Below are positions 44,058 to 53,600 of a DNA stretch of 64,000 nucleotides, one piece after another (within the stretch, counting starts at the first letter, position 1; each line of letters starts with the position of its first letter). Below the pieces are notes generated by a model, which did not search any database, was not told the origin of the DNA, and saw only the letters and a list, made by a program, of their open reading frames with translations. Made by a program: the position numbers and the translations under genes. The DNA comes from Sporocytophaga sp. (GTDB lineage Bacteria > Bacteroidota > Bacteroidia > Cytophagales > Cytophagaceae), in NCBI RefSeq assembly GCF_017745095.1, contig NZ_JAGHZZ010000010.1, forward strand, positions 82,997-146,996, in the 5' to 3' direction.

Positions 44058-46001
44058 TTATCTAAACGAGATGGGCTTAGCGCTACGTAATCTGTGTAAT
44101 GTAGCAACTAGCGTATCAATTTCTCCGCAGGTATTATAAAATGCAAGAGAAGGCCTTACTGTTGCTTCCACACCAAATCTTCTGAGGATAGGCTGGGCGC
44201 AATGGTGACCTGATCTTACAGCTATTCCTTCCTGATTTAAAGCCTTACCAACTTCTTCGGTTCGATATCCTTCCAGAACGAAAGAAAGAACGCTTGCTTT
44301 GTCTGGAGCGGTTCCTATAAGTCGCAGTCCAGGAACTTCCTTAAGTAATCTGGTAGCATAGACTAACAAATAATGTTCGTATTGATAAATAAGATCCATG
44401 CCAATCCTGTTTACATAGTCAATAGCAGCTCCCAAGCCTACTGCATCTGCAATGTTTCCAGTACCAGCTTCAAATCTTGCCGGTGCATTATGATAAGTGG
44501 TATGCTCAAATGTAACATCCATGATCATATTTCCTCCACCTTGCCAAGGTTGTGTTTCATTGAGTAAGGCCTGTTTACCATAAACAACTCCTATCCCTGT
44601 AGGGCCAAATACTTTATGGCCGGAGAAGACAAACCAATCACAGTTTAGAGACTGCATATCAACTTTCATGTGAGAAACAGACTGGGCTCCGTCAACTAAT
44701 ACTTTAGCTCCTGCAAGATGTGCCATTTCGATAATCTGCTTGGCAGGGGTAACAGTACCAAGAGCATTGGAAACCTGAGTAAAGGAAACCAGCTTTGTCT
44801 TGGGGCCAAGTAATTTGGCATATTCACTCAAGATTACCTGTCCCTCTTCATCTACTGGAATTACTTTAAGTTTCAATCCTTTTCGTTCTGCAAGCTGCTG
44901 CCAGGGAACTATGTTAGCATGATGCTCCAGGTGACTGACAATGATTTCATCACCAGCACTTAGATTTTGCTCACCCCAACTTTTGGCCACAAGGTTAATA
45001 GCTTCTGTAGCTCCTCTTACAAAGATAATTTCATCCGGAGAAGAGGCATTAAGAAAGGATTGTACTTTTTGACGAGCAGCTTCATAAGCATCCGTGGCAC
45101 GAGCTGCAAGTTCATGAGCGGCTCTGTGAATGTTAGAATTCTCGTGTTGATAGAAATATGCAATTCTGTCTATTACCGATTGGGGCTTTTGGGTTGTGGC
45201 AGCGTTGTCAAGCCATATCAAAGGTTTTCCATTGACCTTTTCTTTTAGAATAGGAAAATCCTGTCTTACAATATTTACGTCAAAAGGTGGACTTGCAAGA
45301 CTTGAAATTCCTTTGTTTGGCGATATAACGTTTTCTGAACCTTTAGTAAAACTTAACGGCTCATTGACTGAAATAAAGTAATAAGAGCTATTGTTGATTC
45401 CAGAAAAGTCGCTTGGGAGCTGTTGCTTCGGAAGTGATAAGTTAACACTCTTCAAAGCTTCTTTTAACTCCGTTTCAAATGGTTGTTCCTGCTCATAAGG
45501 CAGTAAGTTTAGAGCACTCTTTGGATCAAGTAGTTTTGCGCTTTGAAAAGGATGTGATGGATTAAAAGCGTTACTATTACCCTGAAAAGGATTGCTGTTT
45601 ATCAGGGTTTCCGGATTTTGTTTTGATAGTGATGGAGATATTCCGCTTCCTGCGACAGACTTAGGACTTAATCCATTGCCGGTCAAATAAGGATCAGGTG
45701 AATTATTGAACGATTGCTGAAGATCTATCGGAGCAGTTTTATCAACTGCTGTCGGAGATATTCCGCTTCCCGCCACAGACTTAGGTATCCCTGTTTTTTC
45801 CGGAAAATGTGGATCCGGAAGACTAGTCTGAGGATTAGTCAGGTCAAAATGATTTTCCTTAGGAACCAAAGGATCCTTTGCTTGTAGTGATTGGAGAAAA
45901 TCATTAGGAATCCCTCCAGGCAGAGCAGCGAAGAATTCATTAGCTAGTTTCTCCAAACTGCGTTCGTCAGGAAATAGATTTGGATTAGTAGTTGTACTCA
46001 T
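44058..46001 (-). CDS. Encapsulated cysteine desulfurase, SufS-type with long cargo-loading N-terminus
   Basis: 647 residues. The C-terminal 410 residues form a SufS-like class V PLP enzyme: LIWLDNAATTQKP, FVRGATEAINLVA, SHLEHHANIVPWQ, FSGHKVFGPTG (PLP lysine at residue 463) and RSGHHCAQP (Cys601 for the persulfide). The N-terminal 230 residues are Pro/Ser/Asn-rich and disordered-looking. They carry ALPGGIPNDFLQSL (26-39) and the motif KSVAGSGISP twice, at 74-83 and 114-123. Such extensions load desulfurases into family 2A encapsulin shells. The shell gene directly upstream overlaps its start by 17 bases. The enzyme would remove sulfur from cysteine inside the compartment. Confidence 0.94.
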   Translation of the reverse strand: MSTTTNPNLFPDERSLEKLANEFFAALPGGIPNDFLQSLQAKDPLVPKENHFDLTNPQTSLPDPHFPEKTGIPKSVAGSGISPTAVDKTAPIDLQQSFNNSPDPYLTGNGLSPKSVAGSGISPSLSKQNPETLINSNPFQGNSNAFNPSHPFQSAKLLDPKSALNLLPYEQEQPFETELKEALKSVNLSLPKQQLPSDFSGINNSSYYFISVNEPLSFTKGSENVISPNKGISSLASPPFDVNIVRQDFPILKEKVNGKPLIWLDNAATTQKPQSVIDRIAYFYQHENSNIHRAAHELAARATDAYEAARQKVQSFLNASSPDEIIFVRGATEAINLVAKSWGEQNLSAGDEIIVSHLEHHANIVPWQQLAERKGLKLKVIPVDEEGQVILSEYAKLLGPKTKLVSFTQVSNALGTVTPAKQIIEMAHLAGAKVLVDGAQSVSHMKVDMQSLNCDWFVFSGHKVFGPTGIGVVYGKQALLNETQPWQGGGNMIMDVTFEHTTYHNAPARFEAGTGNIADAVGLGAAIDYVNRIGMDLIYQYEHYLLVYATRLLKEVPGLRLIGTAPDKASVLSFVLEGYRTEEVGKALNQEGIAVRSGHHCAQPILRRFGVEATVRPSLAFYNTCGEIDTLVATLHRLRSAKPISFR

Positions 46002-46905
46002 AATAGTTTCCGATTTCTACATCATCAAGTACTGCAATAGCATCATCTACCAATACAGCTAATGAGCAATAAAGAGAAACCAGATAAGATGCAATTGCTT
46101 TATCATTTATTCCCATAAATCTTACTGAAAGACCAGGTGTTTGTTCTCCAGGAAGGTTAGGCTGATAAAGACCTACTACACCTTGGCGACTTTCTCCGGT
46201 TCTGATCAGAAGGATTTTGGTTTTGCCATTCTCAATTGGAACCTTGTTGGAAGGTATAAGTGGAATACCTCTCCAGGTTATAAACTGGGAGCCGAAAAGA
46301 GAAACAGTTGGCGGGGGAACACCTCTTCTTGTACACTCACGACCAAAGGCAGCAATAGCTAATGGGTGAAGCAAGAAGAAGCCTGGTTCTTTCCATACTT
46401 TAGTAATAAGTTCATCCAGATCGTCAGGAGTTGGAGCACCTTTACGTGGAGTTATTCTCTGGCAAGGAGCAATGCTGCTGAGTAAGCCATACTCTTTATT
46501 GTTGATTAGCTCACTTTCCTGTCTTTCTTTTATTGTTTCAATGGCAAGTCTAAGCTGCTCACTGATCTGATTATAAGGTCTGCTGTAAAGGTCAGAAACA
46601 CGAGTGTGTACATCAAGTACGGTATTTACAGCACTCAATAGATATTCTCTTGGATCTTCAATATAGTCAACAAAAGTTGAAGGAAGTTCTCGTTCGTCTC
46701 TTGCAGAGCAATCTACCTGTACGCTGTTTGCATCTCTTACCTTGTTTACTCTGTAAATACCTGATTCTACCGGTATCCAGTTTAGCAAGTGTGTTAACCA
46801 GCGAGGGGTAATGGTTGATAATTGTGGGACAGTACGCGTGGCGATAGCCAACTGCCTAGCTGCCACATCACCTAAAGCGGTTTGTGGAATTTTTTCCTCA
46901 GACAT
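45985..46905 (-). CDS. Family 2A encapsulin shell protein
   Basis: 306 residues, the length of family 2A shells (SrpI-like) with the HK97 capsid fold and without the cyclic-nucleotide domain of family 2B. Characteristic blocks are ALGDVAARQLAIATRTVPQ, TPRWLTHLLNWIPVESGIYRVNKV, HTRVSDLYSRPYNQISEQLRLAIE, PDDLDELITKVWKEPGFFLLHPLAIAAFGRECTRRGVP and ENGKTKILLIRTGESRQGVVGLYQP. Copies should self-assemble into a hollow cytoplasmic shell. Its C-terminal codons overlap the desulfurase start by 17 bases, which supports coupled expression of shell and cargo. The upstream 490 bases contain a promoter candidate at 47037. Confidence 0.95.
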   Translation of the reverse strand: MSEEKIPQTALGDVAARQLAIATRTVPQLSTITPRWLTHLLNWIPVESGIYRVNKVRDANSVQVDCSARDERELPSTFVDYIEDPREYLLSAVNTVLDVHTRVSDLYSRPYNQISEQLRLAIETIKERQESELINNKEYGLLSSIAPCQRITPRKGAPTPDDLDELITKVWKEPGFFLLHPLAIAAFGRECTRRGVPPPTVSLFGSQFITWRGIPLIPSNKVPIENGKTKILLIRTGESRQGVVGLYQPNLPGEQTPGLSVRFMGINDKAIASYLVSLYCSLAVLVDDAIAVLDDVEIGNYYEYNY

Positions 46906-47036
46906 GAAAGTATATTTTTTAAATCAAACAAAAACGAAAGAGACCACAACAAGTCATTTGATAACTGAACAATGATTGTTTAGATCATTTAAGACTTGTT
47001 TGGCTAAAACAATTTATCATTTGGCCGGATGATATT

Positions 47037-47067
47037 CAAAAGTATGGCTTTATCAGAAATATGCAAA
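47037..47067 (-). promoter_or_regulatory. Bacteroidota-type promoter for the encapsulin operon
   Basis: On the minus strand TTTG (47067-47064) is followed after 19 bases by TACTTTTG (47044-47037). Both fit the -33 TTTG and -7 TAnnTTTG elements of Bacteroidota with normal spacing. Transcription would begin near 47030, giving a leader of about 125 bases before the encapsulin ATG at 46905. Confidence 0.6.
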
Positions 47068-47397
47068 AAATATCTGGGTATCATACCAGTATAAAGAAGT
47101 CTATAATGTTGGTCTATTATTTAGATTAATAGTAGTAGAGTAGAGTTTTCGTTTTGCATCCATATATAAATGAAATAATTTTGGTGTCTTAGAAAAGTTA
47201 TAATTTAATAAAAGTGGTTGGGTTGTTCTTTATTACGTTTTGAAGTAGCGAAGAAATCGCCATTTTCTTGAATACTTTATAACTTTATTTTCTATCGTAA
47301 AGTGAACAAGGAATATTATTATTTGTGCATAGTTTTATATATGACAAGTTCCTGTTATGCGGAACTGTATATCTTGTGACTGAACTACTTTTAAATT

Positions 47398-47634
47398 GTG
47401 GCCAGTCACAGACGATAGCCGTCAACTTAAGCAAGTTTAGAATTACATAATTCTTAATTAAAGTAAATTAGCAACAGTTTGAGCAACAGCAAGACTATTT
47501 CTGGAATATTTTGTTGCTGTTGCTCAAACTGTTGCTCTCTTTTTCCATTATTACTTCTCTTTTATATAGCAGGGAAAACTATTTTTTTACTTGTCTCATC
47601 ACTAAGTTGACGGCTATGGTCACAAACAGGCCAC
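47398..47634. mobile_element. 237-bp MITE-like element with 32-bp terminal inverted repeats
   Basis: The left end (47398-47429) and the right end (47603-47634, reverse complement) both begin GTGGCC and end ATAGCCGTCAACTTA; 26 of 32 positions agree. Nothing codes inside. A perfect 23-bp palindrome pair lies at its centre (47470-47536). Terminal repeats with no gene between them are the layout of a miniature inverted-repeat transposable element. I see no target-site duplication. It sits between the stop codon of the giant gene at 47658 and the encapsulin promoter region. Confidence 0.6.
47470..47536. repeat. Perfect 23-bp hairpin at the centre of the element (copy 1 of a repeat)
   Basis: AGCAACAGTTTGAGCAACAGCAA (47470-47492; 23 bases) is the exact reverse complement of 47514-47536, with a 21-base loop. 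A T-run follows on the plus strand and T-rich sequence on the minus strand, so it may act as a terminator for the giant gene. A decayed copy in the same orientation is at 54548-54616. Confidence 0.8.
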
Positions 47635-47657
47635 TGGTAGAAACTCTTCTATATCTA

Positions 47658-50600
47658 TTAAAGCATTTTTAAAATCTCTCCAGCTTTTCGGACAACGTAA
47701 GGCAGACCTGTTACATTATCTAATGCAATATCAATACCTGCACCATCGTAGCTTATCCAATCACCTGTAGAATGGAGTTTATAAATAGCAAAATTGTCTG
47801 CATTCGCAGGAGTGGCGCCGATTATCCATGTTTCATCATTCTGCCCAATGGCAAGACTGCTTACCTTTTCAGGTGTAGTTTCCTGACTCCATGAAGTTCC
47901 GTCAAAGGAAAACAAGTCGCCAGGCTTATTGATGACCCAAGGGATATTATTTGAAGCCATGAAGATTTTTATTGCTCGCCCAGTTATTTGATCCGTAGAT
48001 GAATTAGATACATTGAATCTCACTACCTCAAACCCATTGGCATCGCCATTCTGATCTTTTAAGATCCAGATATTCCCATTGTCATCTATGCTCACATCTG
48101 TTGCTGTTGTGGAAAGTCCTGGAAACTTCTTAAACGAATTATTCTCTACATGAAAAATCATATTATTGGAATCAATTAGCCAAGGGGCAAGCGTTCTATC
48201 AACTAAAACTTTTTTGGCCCCATCAAAAATAGGAGCTGCTGAAACTATAGTCGCCTTTCTATCAACAGAGTATAATTTCACATTATTGTCAAGAAGAGTA
48301 GAGCCGACTATCCAAAGAAAATCTTTTCCAATGGCAAAATCTGTTGCTGAAAGTTCGGGGATTCCAGTTGAAACTTTAGACCATGAGGTTCTTACAAATC
48401 CAATTTCAGCAGAACAACTGTTAGCGTCCATGATAGCTTCAATGGATTGAAACAGGTCATAGCAGTCTTTAGTTATTGTAACTGTTCTTTTTTGCTTAAG
48501 GGGGCCCCAATGTTCTCTGTTCATTCTAATCCCCAATGCTGCCAATACAACCGAAAAGGCTGGATTTATATAAATGAGCTGCTGGAATTTTACACCAGCC
48601 GCATTACTACTTTCATTGGACGCTCGGTGTGGTCTTGGATTTGAGATTTTGTTATTCCCAATTTTAAAAATATCAAGCATATTTCCTCTTGACTGTAGTT
48701 CAGTGTATATCTCATACAAATCATGTATATCCTTAAAACGAGGAGTTGTATTTCCCACGCCAATACTTCTTGACATTTGAAAAAAGCCGGCTTCCGATGC
48801 CTCGCTCTGCTTTGTTTCAGCTGTTTCCCCTGTATCCAGATTTAAACCTGCGCTATACTGCCCTTCACTTTCCTGCATCCCGAGACCGAAGAGAAGAGTA
48901 AATACCTTTCTTAATGTTGGGATTCCGGCGGCATGATCAGTAATTCCCAGGCCGGGCTTGCCATTGCGACCAGTTGTAAATTCTAGATCGTAATGATTTA
49001 ATGCATCAGTATCATCATTGGCTACAGGAGCCTTACTCATGGCAGTAGCGAAACGTTCATTCTTTTTTATCAAGGCATAAAAACGCCCATACATAAGGGC
49101 CATACCCACCACAAAACCAGCATGATCAATTGGTTTACCGCGATCTGCAGAATAGTTTTGATTAATCCATGCTAATCCACTGACTGCGTCGATAATCTGT
49201 TTCTCACAGGCAGTCTTTGCAAGACTTTTTAGAGTAGCAAAAGTTTGGGCTGCATCTGTACCTGAATTTTTGCCTTCTCCAAGAATGGCATCTTTAAAAT
49301 GAACAATCTGAATAAATAAATTGCTGGAAGGATTATCTGTCACCATTGCCTGGTACTGACTCAGAAAATCAGAGAAGGATTCTTTCTGCTCTCCATTTAC
49401 GGCTGGGTCTAAAAAGACTAGCTGGCTGTTTTCTTCTGTACCATCTCCATCATATCCTATAAGGATTTTGGCATGAGGTGAAAGATTCGAAGTGGCATCA
49501 CTGTCAACCGTAATCCAGAGTGGACCATAGGTTTTCATCCAGTCCAAATAGGTATTGAATGTATAGTTTGCCGGCGGCTCGCCTATCATTCCAAGAGGTT
49601 CAATAAATGCTGTCTTTTCACTTGCCAGCAATGGTTGATTATTGTTGTATTTAGTTAAATATTCGTCTGAAACCATTGATAAGACATCCTGTATTGAATA
49701 CGTTTTACCATCTTTCCAGCTTTTCATCATCGTGGCGGCAGCAGCCCAACATGCATTTGCCTTATCACCTTGAAGGATGAGAGGAACTTTTGGCCCCGCT
49801 ACTCTGTAATTTTGTGTATTACCAGCCCCAATCTCTACTGACTCAGATTTTCCTTCACTATCGATACTCGTCGCTTTTACTGGCTTGCCCTGGTCTGCTG
49901 CTTTTACTGCAGCATCTGTGAGAGATGGTTTTGTGTTCTGTGTATTTTCCTGTTCTGCCTTTTTGGTCTGACCTCCGTCTACCATTTGTCCGAAATGGTC
50001 TTTTAATAGTTTCGCTTTCTCCTCTTTTGTCAGCTCAGGTGAGTTCCTGATTGAGTCAGCGATCTTGTCTGAATGCTCTGTATTATGGCCAATGGTATAA
50101 ATTTCTTTAGCCATTTGTGCAAAGTCTTTTGCATTCTGCTGGTTGGATAGGTAAGTCTGCATTGCATTCTTCTGGTTTTGATCCAGACCAGTAATGTCTT
50201 TAAATACATCGCTTTTGCCGAGTAGATCAGAAATGCCCGCCAGACCTGCACCTGGTGTTGGAGTTGCCGGTGCATTCTGGATATTGACGATAGGTGTGGC
50301 AAAGTCCTTAAATGCCGCCTTCCAGTCTGTAACAGTAGGTACAGGGACAGTAACAGGATTGATAGGAGTTGGTTCATCCGTTTTGAATACATTCCAATCT
50401 TGCGAGGAGTTTTCCTTTACTTTTTCACAGGCATCACAAGCTCCTTGTACTGCTTCTGCAAAGACTCCTTTGCTTGGAATACTTATGCGGTAAGGAGGGA
50501 TAGGAGTAAGGGGCTTATAATGTTCAAGCAGATCTATTTCTACTGCAGGGCCTTCAATGGGTTGCTCTACCACAAATGTCCTGTCTATTTTGTATCCAGG

Positions 50601-53600
50601 CGCTACCGGCATAATCAATGAGTTTCCAGAGATACCAATCAGTTCATTTTTTACTACGGAAGCTAAACTTCTATATCCTACAGGAAGTCCGAAATCGTTA
50701 TATGTTTCGATACTGAAACCATCCAACAACATATATCTCCTATCAGGATCAAGCGCTCGCCACAATACTTTATTGTAGTATTCAAGATTGCTATTAAGAT
50801 GTACAATAAGCTTTTGAGCCATGTACTGATCTTCTTTTTTAGGGTTGCGTTTTTCGTTGGCGTTTTCCGGAGTATATAATGTACTTCCGTCAACTAAATC
50901 ATCGCCTACAAAGCCACTATATAGAATGCCATTATAATGCGGGGTAGAGTAACGAACTGTCACATTTTTAACAATGAGTGTAACAAGGTCATTGGTAAGA
51001 CTTGCTGCATTAAAGAAACCAATTTGTAATTGGGAAATCTCATTCCTCTTCTTATTGGATCCGCTGCCTCTAAGATTTATTCGCATTTGAGTATTTCCCC
51101 CTTTGTATTTGGTCTCTGTTGAAAAATCTACCGCTGAAAAACTACCGAGACTCAGGCTTCTGGATATTGTTTCAAAAATAAGAGGTGCTATGTCATTGTA
51201 GAAGATGCTATCCCATTCAGAGATCAATCGATCTTTAAAATAATATGCTAGCATATCAAAGGTGCCTTTGTTAAGTAATTTTGCATAGGCATCCCATTGT
51301 GATTTATCAAAGCCTCCTTCTTCGAAGAAGTTCTGATCAATCTTTTTTATTCGAATACATTGGGCAGGGGGAACGCTTGCAAAATTTGCATCCACAGAAA
51401 TGTAATCATCGATCACACTATATGCATCAGGTTTTAAGCTTCCATCCGGATTTAAATAACCTCCAACAATTGCACCAAGAGGTCCTCCAAGGATACCACC
51501 GATTAATGCAGCTGACCAAGACCAAATAGATTTTTTCTCAATCGGCCATGATTTTATCCTGTCATATTTTGATTTTGGACGAGGCAGATTCGTTTGTATA
51601 TAGATCTCGCCGGTAATAAATGTAATGACCTCCTCATCATAGGCACCATCGGGAAAGTCCACATTTTCATAATTGGTTTTTATCCTGTCAATAGCATCAA
51701 AAGCTCTCAGCAAAGGATGCTGGCGACCAATTCCTACAAGAGTGAATGGTTGAAGATAAGTTTCAGAAGGCATAGGTAATAAATGGCTTGCCAACACATC
51801 ACGCCATTTGAAGACATTTTCCCTCGTGAAATTTGTCATTAATAAAGGAATAAAAAGACATTCTTCTACAAATGTAAGTTCTTGATAAATCGCGTAGTGT
51901 CTCAGTACCTCAAAATACATCATAGTAAGAGAATGACAATGATTGTGGTTGGCAATCACTTCTGTAGTTACTCCATAATTTTGTCCTTCCTTCACTGTCG
52001 ATATCACGGAGGCATTCAACTCACGGTAACTTTGTGCATTCTGATTTATTGCATTTTTGAATTGTTCATTAAAATATTCTGATACGGATCGGGAACTGTT
52101 TTGAGAAGCGGTAGAGTGAGAATTGGCAACTCCTCCAGATACACCAAATGCACCACCTATTCCCTGAATAATACCTGCAAGACCAAACCCAGCACTTACT
52201 CCTGAGGTTGTGGCAGAACTACTGCCTTTCGTTGATTCACTTAAGTTCCCCGCAATGGTGTCTGTTATACTTCTGTCATTGACAAGAGAAGAAGTCAATG
52301 ATTCACGTTGAGAGACAGTTTGAGATTCGCTTCCAGTCAAGGTATGACTTTGTTCAAATATGACGATCTCCTTTTTTTGCCCAGGAGCAAGCGGTAAGGA
52401 GTACAATAATTCTCCCATGGAGTAACCATCTGCTTTAGTCACTATGTTGTAATGAAGGATATGGCCAGTGGCTACAGTGACTGCCTGATAAATAGAAAGG
52501 TTCACATGGGCATCAGGTGCATCCTGCCAGTAAATTGGGTTGCTTAAATCAATCGGCTTACGGACAATTTTAGTCAGGCCTCCTTCCAACCTAAAGTTGC
52601 CTTTTTCATCTCTGGCAAGGGTGTAGTTGGCCACATCAGGATCGGATGTCCTGACGATCGCCAATTGAGAATACTCATTAATCGTCCTATTGGGTGTAGA
52701 AAGATTGACACATGAACCACCTATATCCTGAGAGTAAGAATCAGATTTTATCAGGTCATCTTGACCAGGAAGACGATTTGATTTTTTTACATCATGACAT
52801 CCACAATCATCCTCTTCGTCTTCATTTGTCTCGCAATTGGCATCCTGTAATAACAAGTAGAGAAAATCATCTGAGATAGTTTCATTTATTGAAACGTGCT
52901 CTTCATCCGCATAAACGTTGATATCTGCCGGACTATTTGGTGTCAATGAGACCAATGCCTGAGCGGATAAGTAATTTCCATATGGATAAGGCAGTGAGAA
53001 ATTTCCAGAACTGTCTGTAGTTGCCGAACCTACAATTCTCCATATGGTATCACCTTGTTTTTTTGCTTGTATTACTATAGTAAGATCATTTAACTTGCAA
53101 AGGCCAGACATCTCAAGCACTTTACCCGTTAATTTTTTATTTCCCCCAGATGGCTTGGGTCCATTGTCATTAGTTATGACTTGAGGTCTTGTAAGTGGAA
53201 CTTCAATGAGTAAATTTTTTAACTCAGGATTGGTGGCTTCATACTGATTTTCCCAAGGGATCGACCCATCATAGCTTTTGACTCTTATGCTTAGTGGACC
53301 GCTTATGAAATTAGTTATAAGTGGCTGGAATATGAATGGAATTTCATTGTTCGTGTTCGGTTGAGCGCTTGTCCAATCAAAACTGATTGAATGAGGATAA
53401 GCATTGAGAGCTGTGTCCTGTATAACATACTCAAGGGATAAATTAAAAAAGTTAAAATCCTTGGCTGAGACAAGTGAACCGTCAGAAGTATTAATCTTGA
53501 ATGTTCCTTTGATTTCTGCAGTGGTTATTTCGGGAACAGTAACAGGAAAATCAAATAGGTCATCTGTAATAATATCTTTAAGGGTATTGATGGATTCATT

